From NCBI GenBank assembly GCA_030849065.1, contig JASAON010001645.1:91923-155922 (forward strand): a DNA stretch of 64,000 nt. Reading direction: 5' to 3'. Numbering within the stretch: position 1 is the first letter of the stretch; each line of letters starts with the position of its first letter. Of this stretch, positions 38,139-47,630 are shown piece after piece. The position numbers were made by a program, and so were the translations under genes. The notes below the pieces were generated by a model, which did no database searches, was not told where the DNA came from, and saw only the letters and a list, made by a program, of their open reading frames with translations. This DNA comes from Jaenimonas drosophilae (Eukaryota > Euglenozoa > Kinetoplastea > Trypanosomatida > Trypanosomatidae).

Positions 38139-41066
38139 GAGTGTGGGGCCACATTCACACAAGAGAGAGTATGTGTGTGTGCGTACATGTGCAAGTGGGT
38201 GGGAGGACCTCCAAACCTCTTCCATCTCCAGCAATACCGCCCCCCTCACTCCATCATCCATCTCCCTGTGGCTGAGATAAATGTGCTGCGGTTCGTATTC
38301 TTTGCGACGATGTGACTTCGCTGGGCATGGAACACGCTTCTTCCGGCATGATGTGTTTGCAGCACATAGTACAGCCAGTGGCTGCACCCACGCCAGATGA
38401 GGTTGGGGGAAGAGACATAAGCCACCCACACACTAACGGATCGATAATTTGTGTTGTATCGATGGAAGTTGATGAATATCGAGGCACTCGCTTCGTGAAG
38501 CTCTGCCACACTGGGCGGTGAGAGCACGCAATGCCCTCGTTGTGATGGGGAGGTCAACGCATTCTCGATCGCTGTGGATGATCTCACAAAAACAAAAAAT
38601 CATCTGTGCGCCATGAGTCGGCAAGCGTACATGAGAGGTCAGTCATGAGCTCTAACCCGCGTGCTTTCACTAATCGCCGTTGACGAAGATACTGCTTCAT
38701 TTTCTCTTCCCTCACTTCTTCTCTTTCTATGATGTTGGCATGCTTCTGCCCATCATTGCACGTTCATTCTTGTTCTTGTTGCTGTTGCTTTATCTAGTTC
38801 GCTTACTATTCCACTCCTCAACCGAGCCTTCACAGACGTTTTCGAGCCTTCATTCGCAAGATTGCTGAGAACGACTTGCGCGTCCCGACTACACACACAC
38901 ACACACACACACAGACGGAACAGCAGCGCATCAATTCCTTTCCCACCCCCATCTAGTTCGTTCGTCCTTCACATACACCTCCCAGCGGGGCTAGCACGCC
39001 ACAGAGACAGCCATCTTCTCTCTCTCTCTAGTTGGCCAAACACACACACACACACTTCCACATCCACACCACACAGAAGGAAGACAGAGAAGCGTTCCAG
39101 TAGGTGGATTCGTATCTTCTTTTTCCTTGATTTTCTTTTCTTTTTTATTGTTGCTCGCAGTTGTCGGAAAGTTCGTACAGTAACGAATAGAGGTGTGAGG
39201 GTTCAAGTCAATACACACAAACACAACCCTTGCTTCTCTGGGCCCTCCCTCACGGTCGGCATCAGCAAGACCAGACCACAACACACGCACACACACACAC
39301 ACCATCCCAATACAGACAGGATTCCATCCACACAGATCCGCTCATTCCACAACTCACTCGCTGAGAGCACGAAGGAGTCGCAGAGCCATTCGAACGACGC
39401 CATTGACCATATTATCTACAAAAAAATTGGTTCCATTAGCTTATCTGGACCCCGAATTTTTTTTCCTTTTTTCTGTGTCTTAACGTGTTCGTCGTACGTA
39501 GCCCGAGAGACGAAGGCACACCGGCGCTCACGCACTTTTTTTTTTGATTCTATTTTTGTAGCATCTTTTTGGCGTGTGTTGTTGTGACCTTCGCCGATTG
39601 TGCAGCGAGAGGATTCACCACATCAACTCACCACACCCATCACACAGAGAACTCTCCCTCCCCCCGACGAAGGTTGCGGCCGATTCATCTCCACATTCGT
39701 CTCAGTACATCCAGAGTCGCAAACACGCAACCCTGTTGGGTAGTACGTAGCAAAGCCGTAGAACCGGTATTAGGAAAGCTGGGTTGGACGCATTCAGTGC
39801 TCCTCTCATCCCAAGAACCTCAGAAGTGAAAACCGATAGAAGGGAAGCAGTGGAAGCTAGCACCCTCCCTCTCGTACCCACGCCACAAGAAGTCGCAGAC
39901 GTACACGGAGAGCGGAAGCATCATCTTCGTAGGCTCTTCATCGTTTGATCCTCTCTCACTGGCTGGTGGCCCGTCGCTGACGTTTATCCTGCCTTGGATC
40001 CCTTCGCGGATTTTCAGCAGCGACAACAAAAAAACCAACAAAGGCCATTATTTTTCGTGCTTCCGCAATCAATCTTCTTCTTTTAGCGGAATTATCTCTG
40101 GACCGAGCACAGTGCAAGTTGCTTCGTGTGCCGAGACAATTACGTAGTAGCGGCTAGAAAGTCAGACAGAGCTACACCCGTATTTTTTTGGTTGTACTCA
40201 CAACTTTTTTATCGGGTGAGTTCTCGTGACACTCCTTCTTTTGTTGTTGGACTTCATTGTGCTTTCAATTGCGGTATAGGTGTGATCCCATTTTTCTCTT
40301 CCTCGTTCCCGTGTAGTAGTGCCCCTGACTGCTTCGTGCATTTTGTTGGCCCCAGAACACACTTTCCCCATTTTTTCACGTCACGAGGGAAGTCCATCTT
40401 GCAGTAGAGACATCAGTTTCATTTTTTGTGAGACCTTTTTTTTTTATTGAAGAGAAACACACTGCATAGCCCGTACGTGATAAATAGAAACAAAAGAAGA
40501 GCATTGATTGGTCACAACCGCCGTTGAAAAGCGTTCTGTTTTGTGCGTAGGTGCGTGTTCTTGAGCTTTTTGGTCGTCATTAGTTACTGGGGATTTTTGT
40601 CTTTCCGGTGCAATTTGTGAACGTGCGTCAATATAACGGTAGCCAATTCACACTTCATTTTTTCTGTTTTCATACCGGAATACGACCCCCTTCGTGTACT
40701 ACCAAGCTCATTTGATTGCGCCATCATCATCTCCTTTTCCCAGCACAGCAGGTGGAGCTCCTCACACATCCGTTTGGATAGCATTTTCGTTACAGAACGC
40801 CGTATTTTCTCGAGTATTTCTCTCTTTTTCCCTTCCAAACCCACCCACTTGCTGGACTACACGAACTTCGCGTCCTCACCAAAAACAGACTCACGTTGGA
40901 TCCATCCACGGCAGCAGCAGCAGCAACAACCAGCCTTTACACGGATTGACCTCTACTCGCTATCCCAGTTCTATACCTACCCCGTACCACGTGAAGGCCT
41001 ACACTCTCACACCACTTGTTGTTGTCCCCAACTTTGCCACTTCTCACACCCACACCCCAATCGCAC
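38139..41066. other. Long gene-free region, probably UTRs
   Basis: 2.9 kb between the RTP-repeat gene and the RRM gene. It is rich in CA microsatellites, T runs and C/T tracts; the open frames in it consist of repeat-encoded His/Thr or Ser/Phe. It probably holds the 3' UTR of the left gene and a very long 5' UTR of the RRM gene. No RNA gene is recognised. Confidence 0.6.
38890..38913. repeat. (CA)n microsatellite
   Basis: About eleven CA units; further CA runs lie at about 39039-39055 and 39283-39303 in the same region. Confidence 0.9.
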
Positions 41067-43325
41067 ATGACCGAGGAGCCGACACTCGTATTCAGCACGG
41101 CCCTACAGCCGCCGACTGCTTTGGGTGGCACCCCCGCCAAGCGCACCTCCCCCAACACCTTCACGGTGACCAGTGGGGACCTGATCTCCATCTTCAGCAG
41201 CAACCCTAACTCACCTCCGAACAACACTAAAACCGCACAGAACAACAACAATAACAACAACACACGCTCCTATGCCCCCACCACCAACCCCACGACCACT
41301 GACCCCAGCCGGACCTCCAACCCATATACCTACCGAGGCCCGCACGCGGAGTACGGCCATCGTTTTCATCGCCTTCACCAAGACTTCAAGTCACTCACAA
41401 AGGAGGAGCGGCAGAAGGTGGTGCAGCAAGAAGCTGAACAAACCGACCTCCTCGCACGCACCGTCCATCTCCGCTTTCTTCCCACGATGATGAAGCAGGG
41501 CGAGCTTGCCGCCATTTGCCGTGAGTGTGGTGAATACCAACGCGTACGCATCTGCGGCAACAGCACCAACAACCAAAACTGGATTTATGGCTTCGTGGAG
41601 TTCAGCAGCCCTGAAGGGGCGGCCAACATGATGCGTCGCAGCGGGATGGAGCTCCCCAACGGCCCAGGCCGCCCCCCACTCCGCCTGAAGTGCAACAACG
41701 CCAAATCTCCGATTGTGGATCGCATCTTTCACGACGCCAACCCCGAAGACAGCCGCTCCAAGTGCATCTTTGGCCACGATAACTACGCCCACCGCACCTT
41801 GAAGGATGCCCTGGATAGCTACTTCCACCTGAAGGCGAAGGAGGCACAGCAACGTGATGAGCAAAACAGCCCCGGCGTGGGGAGCGGCTCCGACAGCGGG
41901 GAGGCTGGCCAGAGCGCCTCGGGCCTCACCTCGGCCGAGCGCAGCCCACACGCGAAGCCCTTCACCCTCAGCCCGAGCGCCGTGGCCTTCAACCCGCTCC
42001 ACCTGAGCCCTGCCCTGCAGGGTCTCCCCCCGCCAGGATTCCCCTCATCGGCGGCTGCGATGAACGAGGATGGCGGCATCCCGCCCCCGCCCTCCTACGA
42101 GGTGGCGAGTGCCACAACCTCACTCCACGCCACCCCAGGCCTGCACTTCCAGCCGCCTAACCTTGCCATGCTGCCACCTCCTCTTGCCGAGCCTACGGGG
42201 GCAGGAGGATACTTGATGCTTCCCGCGAGCGTCACCTCCGTCGGGGAGGCGCGCGAGCGGCAGACGCCCTCGCTCGGCCCGGTGGATGCCGCGGCTTCGC
42301 AGCTCTCTCACGCCTTGGAGCAGCTCATGCACAACACCTCCGGCACCGATGGGGAGGAGATCGTGGCCCGCGGGCGTGCCCTGGCCACGTTGGGCATGCA
42401 GCAATCGTGGACGGCGATGCAGGCCAACCACAACTGCCACCACGCCCTTGGCACCCTCAGCTCACTCCTCACGTTGCTCGATGAGCATGCCGCCGTCACG
42501 GGCGGGGAGAAGAACACCGGGGCGGGGGATCTCTACTCGGAGCTCCCTCAGCGTGTTACTCAGCTGCGGCTGCTGGCCAACCTGCTCAATATGCTCTTGT
42601 GCATGTATCGCCGTCGGCCCAACGAGGCCCTGCCCTACATCCAAAACATCGTCACCGTGGCCACGGGGGTGCCATCCACCCCGGTGGCTGCCCCGGCCGC
42701 GGTGTTGCTGCGACGCATGAAGCTGAAGAGCAACAGCAACACGTCAGAGGACTACTCCAACAACGCCCCATCCGCCAACCAACGCAGCCGCGCGGTGGAG
42801 GCGGGCATGTTCGCCTTCCTCGACGGGGAGTCGGATGAGCTGCGCCAGGCCATCATGGACTGCATGGCCGATGAGGAGGTTGAGGCAGAGACGGATCGTC
42901 ACCGTGAGGAGGATGCCGCGGCAGAGACCCTCTACGCACGCGATGTGGCCTTCCACGCCTTCGTTCTCAACGTGCTCGTCACGGTTGGCTTGGCCATGGA
43001 GGGCATTCAGCCTAACATAGCCCGAAGCACCTACACCTGTGCCGCCACACGTGCGGAGGAGGTGCTGGGCCTATCGTCCTCCGCCGTCAGCCGCCGTCTG
43101 GCCGAGAGTGGGCCTATCACGGAGGCCTTGTGGCAGGCGCTGTTGGGCCGCGAGGGCGCCGAGAGTGCCGCCACCAATGCTCAGCGCGATATCACCACCT
43201 TCCCGCGTGAGTTCTTCGCCGCGATGGAGTCACTGGACCTCGAGACGCATGGCGAAGATGATGATGCATTCTGGCGCCATCTGCCGCCCCTCCACCACGT
43301 CTGCCCCTTCACCATAGAGGCGTAA
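41067..43325 (+). CDS. RRM-domain RNA-binding protein
   Basis: This 752-residue protein has one RNA recognition motif at about 131-215. RNP2 is VHLRFL (133-138) and RNP1 is IYGFVEF (173-179), with YGF supplying the aromatic residues that stack on RNA. A short run of asparagines (about 57-66) precedes it, and long Pro/Ser-rich disorder follows. The C-terminal third is helical (LLANLLNMLLCMYRR, VAFHAFVLNVLVTVGLAM) and may be a separate helical-repeat domain. Kinetoplastids regulate expression mainly after transcription, so an mRNA-binding regulator is plausible. The specific orthologue is not identified. The ATG at 41067 follows a TTG-started extension that I discard. Confidence 0.82.
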   Translation: MTEEPTLVFSTALQPPTALGGTPAKRTSPNTFTVTSGDLISIFSSNPNSPPNNTKTAQNNNNNNNTRSYAPTTNPTTTDPSRTSNPYTYRGPHAEYGHRFHRLHQDFKSLTKEERQKVVQQEAEQTDLLARTVHLRFLPTMMKQGELAAICRECGEYQRVRICGNSTNNQNWIYGFVEFSSPEGAANMMRRSGMELPNGPGRPPLRLKCNNAKSPIVDRIFHDANPEDSRSKCIFGHDNYAHRTLKDALDSYFHLKAKEAQQRDEQNSPGVGSGSDSGEAGQSASGLTSAERSPHAKPFTLSPSAVAFNPLHLSPALQGLPPPGFPSSAAAMNEDGGIPPPPSYEVASATTSLHATPGLHFQPPNLAMLPPPLAEPTGAGGYLMLPASVTSVGEARERQTPSLGPVDAAASQLSHALEQLMHNTSGTDGEEIVARGRALATLGMQQSWTAMQANHNCHHALGTLSSLLTLLDEHAAVTGGEKNTGAGDLYSELPQRVTQLRLLANLLNMLLCMYRRRPNEALPYIQNIVTVATGVPSTPVAAPAAVLLRRMKLKSNSNTSEDYSNNAPSANQRSRAVEAGMFAFLDGESDELRQAIMDCMADEEVEAETDRHREEDAAAETLYARDVAFHAFVLNVLVTVGLAMEGIQPNIARSTYTCAATRAEEVLGLSSSAVSRRLAESGPITEALWQALLGREGAESAATNAQRDITTFPREFFAAMESLDLETHGEDDDAFWRHLPPLHHVCPFTIEA

Positions 43326-44746
43326 CTGCACCGCGACGTGTTGTGCATGATGTATTTGTTTGTGTTGCGCGCACAGCAACACTTTGATGGGCTCATCATC
43401 ATCATCACGGAAGAGAGTAGGGAGGTTGGGTGCGGACGTGGAGGCAAACACTCGTGTTGGCTATATAGATACTGCCATGGCAACACACCAACACTGAAGT
43501 GTTCCATCTCCGCCTTCCCCCTGTTCGTGCCTCTCCTCATCTCCGTTCATGTGTGTAGGGGCTACGCAACAACATTCCACCAGGCCACAGCGGCACTGAC
43601 ACGTATTGGTGCCCGCACCAGGTGAATTGTGTAGCTCCACACGTTTCATATTTTTATGTTTTTTTTTTCCTGCGCTGGTCGTAGTCGCCGTCAGCGTTTG
43701 GAACCGTTATGGATCGTTTGTCTTGATGTATATCTCACCCACACCACCAAACCACCACCACACACACTCTTGCATGTTGCAGAAAACATGAAGATGTGCG
43801 TGCGTGTGTCTGCGTGCACTGCACTTGGTAAGCGTGTGCGTGTTTTCTGCATATAAGAGTGAGTGAGTGTGTGAGAGAATGAGATTGAGGGGATGTGGTG
43901 GTGAGTAGATGATGGGACGCCCATGAGCGTGTTGCCGTCACTCCATCCATGTTGTGCAGCACCACGTACAACACCACAATTTGCCTTCCGAATTCTCCTC
44001 CTCCTCACTCCTCGGCAACAGCGGCCTCTGTTCCTCTTTTTTCTCATTTCCCCGCACGCCGCTGTGCAGCCTCCACTGCACATGGCGGCATGTTTGGGCG
44101 TTGATCTTCTGTTCCAGTCGCTGTTTGTGTTTTTTGGTTGTTCTTTTTTTCTTCCTTTTCTTGTGTGTGTGTGTTGGCTCTACCGGCGATGACCAACCTG
44201 AGGGTGATGGCGTCTGTGAAGGAGGTGGAGCACTTGGATGAGTCTCTTGCTCTCCACTAACCTCTCACATTGCTCAAACACTTATTGATGCTATTTACCC
44301 ACAATGAAACAACACATGCGTCCTACCAACAGGCTACGTGCTCATCTCTCTCCCTCGCTCTCTGTCGGTGCGTGCTGATGCGATTGAGCCATGCTTCCAT
44401 CTAATTCTCCCTCTCTCTTGTTGTTGTTGTTGTACGTTCTTCCATCCATAGCGTTGCCGCATTGCTCCATCTCACAGCGTCGGCATTCATAACAGCATAT
44501 AGAAACTCACGAATACTGAAGCTGTACGTGAGATACGCACACACATCTCGTTCACGTACTTCGCCTACAACAACTTTTTCTATTTTTTTCTTTCTTGTGC
44601 CATCACAGTGTGGCAATTCACGATTGCAAGAGACATCGGCTGTCGTGGTTGTGGTGGAGGTTAATCGTGTGTGGTTGTGCATCCCCAACACAGCACGCAC
44701 ACGCACCACCCTTTTTTTTCTCTTCCCCACTTAGAACAACAACATC
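43326..44746. other. Intergenic region
   Basis: 1.4 kb rich in T runs, GTGT and CTC tracts. Several short frames exist on both strands but none looks coding. It probably contains the 3' UTR of the RRM gene and the 5' flank of the DUF1935 gene. Confidence 0.6.
44711..44733 (+). promoter_or_regulatory. Polypyrimidine tract and trans-splice acceptor
   Basis: CTTTTTTTTCTCTTCCCCAC followed by TTAG (AG at 44732-44733), 13 bases before the ATG at 44747. This is one of the clearest acceptors in the window. Confidence 0.75.
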
Positions 44747-45748
44747 ATGCCCCGCTCCACCTCTCCCGCGGCAAAAACCAACTCCAGCGGAGGCTCCCTC
44801 GCCGACTTTTTAAATCGCCACTCGCGCAACTCCGAAGAAACATCGCAGGCCGATGGTCGTCGCAGCCGTAGCACCGAGCGCGGCGGCAAGAAGGGCAAGA
44901 AGGGCAAGAAGAAGTACGTTGAGGGAGATTTGCTTTCCGACACCTCCGCCGTGGATGTGCCACCTCTCCCACTGGTGAAGGTCAGGCGTTCCAGCCCAGG
45001 GGCGACGAGCATCACAAGCACGAACCCAACCGGCGGGCACCACCAACACTACTCCGACCTCTCAGACGATGAGCTCCTCACCGGCCGCCGTGGTGAGCTC
45101 CTCCGCGTCCCAGAGCATCGCCGCCACCACCGCAGCTACAACATGCTGCCCAGCACGCAGATTGCACCTCATCTCAATGGCGGGCCTGCGCTCTACGTCC
45201 ATGGGCGCCCCTCCGTCACCGGCGATGTTGTGGAGCGCTGTTTCCCCTCGGGCAACGGCCTCCTCTTCCGCATCTACGAACATGATAAGATGCGTTGGTC
45301 CTTCTACAACGATACCATCGCCTTCATGATGTATGTATTCTATTCACTGGGCCCACACAGCAAGGTGAAGCCGAGTGAGCGGGCCACGATGAATCGTAAT
45401 CCGAGCACCGACCGCATCGAGGGGGAGTTGTGGGTGGCGCCAGGACGCACCGAGACGTTGCTCACCGGGGCGGTAAACGGCTTCAAGTTTTGGTACAGCG
45501 CAGTGCCAAAGAGGTCTGGGGAGAGCGACGAGGATCTGCTTGGTGGGCCGGAGGATGATGAGAAGATGATGAGCCCCGACGAAATGACGGAGCAATGGAC
45601 GCAGCGGCAGCAGCGGCGGAATGTGCGCGAAAACCTTCTTCAGCCGATGGAGCAGGAGGCGATGGATCGTGAGCTTCGGCGGATGCAGGTTTTTGCTGAT
45701 AGCAATCCAAAGGAGCGACGTAGCCCAACACCAGATCGTGGCTTCTAG
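44747..45748 (+). CDS. DUF1935 (kinetoplastid calpain-related) protein without protease domain
   Basis: Residues about 160-255 of this 333-residue protein match DUF1935, the module at the N-terminus of kinetoplastid calpain-like proteins. Landmarks are GNGLLFRIYE, WSFYNDTIAF, VAPGRTETLLTGAVNGFKF and the closing YSAVPK. No cysteine-protease core follows, so this is one of the small calpain-related proteins built from this domain alone, usually cytoskeletal or membrane-associated. The N-terminal 160 residues are Ser/Arg-rich and contain GKKGKKGKKK, a possible membrane-lipid or nucleic-acid contact. There is no N-terminal acylation motif. The C-terminal 70 residues are Glu/Gln/Arg-rich and probably helical. 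The family is restricted to kinetoplastids, which supports the assignment of the window. Confidence 0.83.
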   Translation: MPRSTSPAAKTNSSGGSLADFLNRHSRNSEETSQADGRRSRSTERGGKKGKKGKKKYVEGDLLSDTSAVDVPPLPLVKVRRSSPGATSITSTNPTGGHHQHYSDLSDDELLTGRRGELLRVPEHRRHHRSYNMLPSTQIAPHLNGGPALYVHGRPSVTGDVVERCFPSGNGLLFRIYEHDKMRWSFYNDTIAFMMYVFYSLGPHSKVKPSERATMNRNPSTDRIEGELWVAPGRTETLLTGAVNGFKFWYSAVPKRSGESDEDLLGGPEDDEKMMSPDEMTEQWTQRQQRRNVRENLLQPMEQEAMDRELRRMQVFADSNPKERRSPTPDRGF

Positions 45749-46040
45749 TAGGTGTCGTGTACGTGTGTGAAGGGATGGTTGTTGTTGCAAGAGACGTTCG
45801 CAACCTGCCACCTTCCTTCTCTCTTCTTCGTCAGTGGGGCTAGTGCTGCACCACTACAGATTTGTTTGAGAGCTTGCTTCACTTCATGTGTGTATGTGTG
45901 TGGGTGTGTAGGTATGTGGCGTGCAAAGCCAGGCATCATCGTTCTTCTTCTTTTTTTTTGTTGTTGTTGTTGCAATCCTGCAGGTCAACCCATCTTCACT
46001 AGAACACACGCCTTTGGGAGCGTTGCGTGTGTGCTGAAAC

Positions 46041-47285
46041 ATGCGCGCGAGTGTTCCTCACAGGATGAGATGCCCCCGCCACATTCTCGTAGCAGCGGTG
46101 CTGCTTCTGTGTTTGGCAGCATCCTTCTCCACCGCCACTGCCGCACCATCAGCGGCTGGTGAGGCCTCGCCTGCCCAAGGTGTTCGCTCAACCACGCAGA
46201 ATGGCGGAGTGGCTGATGAGAAGAAGACGGAGGAGGAGGAGCTCGATCCGCGCGCTCCAGTAGAGCACATCAACTGCCGGGCGTGCACCACGATGGCCTT
46301 CTTGTTTTTTGAGGAGGCGATGCGGCCCGCCACTACGCGCTACGGCGTGTACCTGCGCTCCCGCAAAAACGTCGCGGGCGGAGCAGTGCGGGAGCGGCTG
46401 CCATCAGAACAAGCAGATGTTGCAGCGTCATCCTTGTCGGGGCCAATGACGAAGGAGCTCCCGCACTTTTTCCGGGATCGCATGGTGGCGGAGCTCCACG
46501 AGTCGGTGGATGGCCTGTGCGAGCGCCTCTCTAACTTCCATGGCGTTCTTCGCAAGCATCTTGAGATGGAGGTGGATATGCTCTCAGATTTAGACGAGGA
46601 TCTCCACAGCACATCTCATCAAGGGCAGATCTATGCCGCCAAACGGCAGCTCTTCGTGGATGGGGAGGTGGGAAATGCTTGCGGAGAGGTGCTGGAGGAG
46701 GTTGACGAGGCACTTTCATCCACGGCCTTTGAGGCGCTGCTTCCGTCGCGCTTCCCAACCTCTGACAAGCCATCATCATCATCATCATCATCGTCGTTGG
46801 ATGAGGACGTTAACCAACTAGCGGAGGAGTCTTCCGAATCGTGGTCCTTCACCTTCTGCACGCGCCATGCGCTCTGCACGGCGGAGCAGCGCTCATCCAT
46901 TCTCACGAGCGGGAGTACCCCTCTTGCGCCACGCTACGAGCAATCTCAGCGTCCTGCACCCGCGTACGTGAGCAAGAAGAAGAGGCTCCAACAAGAACAG
47001 CAACAGAAGAAGAAGCACAAGAAGAAGACAGCGGCATCAGCGCCGGCAGAGGCCAAGACGAAGCGGGTGAAGGCTGAGTCTCGTGGCTCCTCATCGACGA
47101 TGATCGGGGGCGTGGCGGTGGCGGTGATGGCGGTTGTGGTGGGGCTGGCCTGGCGCCTGACGCAGAAACCTGCTTCTGCACCACCTCCATCTGCATCATC
47201 ATCGCCATGGCCCGCCGCAGCGAAGGAGATGGTGCCGGCGGAGGAGAAGCCGCCGGAGCTTCCTGCCGCTACGTCTTCTGAGTGA
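46041..47285 (+). CDS. Canopy-like (DUF3456/saposin-type) ER membrane protein
   Basis: This 414-residue protein has a signal peptide (hydrophobic core at about 15-30, cleavage near ATAAP). It also has a C-terminal transmembrane helix (354-371, MIGGVAVAVMAVVVGLAW). Between them are exactly six cysteines in canopy order: CRAC (79, 82), GLC (160), AC (214), FC (273) and LC (279). VDGLCERLSNF and GEVLEEVDEAL match the second and third canopy signatures. Canopy proteins are ER chaperones that help surface receptors fold. A poly-Ser run (about 244-252) interrupts the last part and a Lys-rich linker precedes the membrane helix. Animal canopy proteins lack a transmembrane helix, so this would be a membrane-anchored variant. 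Family assignment rests on the cysteine pattern. Confidence 0.65.
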   Translation: MRASVPHRMRCPRHILVAAVLLLCLAASFSTATAAPSAAGEASPAQGVRSTTQNGGVADEKKTEEEELDPRAPVEHINCRACTTMAFLFFEEAMRPATTRYGVYLRSRKNVAGGAVRERLPSEQADVAASSLSGPMTKELPHFFRDRMVAELHESVDGLCERLSNFHGVLRKHLEMEVDMLSDLDEDLHSTSHQGQIYAAKRQLFVDGEVGNACGEVLEEVDEALSSTAFEALLPSRFPTSDKPSSSSSSSSLDEDVNQLAEESSESWSFTFCTRHALCTAEQRSSILTSGSTPLAPRYEQSQRPAPAYVSKKKRLQQEQQQKKKHKKKTAASAPAEAKTKRVKAESRGSSSTMIGGVAVAVMAVVVGLAWRLTQKPASAPPPSASSSPWPAAAKEMVPAEEKPPELPAATSSE

Positions 47286-47630
47286 GTGAGTTATTGTGGC
47301 CCATATTCAGCGCAACAACAACGCGAACACCAACACAGGTACATGAATAATTGCATGCTCAACCAACTAACTGCTGCCACGACGTATCACCTCCCCCTCC
47401 TCACTCACTCTTATTTCTGTAGTTGGTTGTTTTTTTTCCGCATGTACAGCGACGAAGGACGTCTTCACTGACGTCTGCAACACTTCTTCATCTCTTGTGT
47501 TGTGAGGGAGGTGTTGGTGTTGGTGGTGGCGGGGAACGTCTTTCTCTTGAATAGCCGTCTTGTACGGCCAACAACAACCACTTCAGCTCCCCCAACAACA
47601 ACATCATCATCATCATCACAATTGCATTAG
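47286..47630. other. Intergenic region
   Basis: 345 bases with pyrimidine runs and CAACAACA/CATCATCA repeats just before the next ATG. A candidate acceptor CTTCAG (AG near 47584) lies before it. No gene is seen. Confidence 0.65.

Noticed and set aside
38862..39587. 241-codon frame in the long intergenic region
   Set aside because: Its His/Thr content comes from CA microsatellites and the rest is Ser/Phe from pyrimidine tracts; it begins with a TTG.
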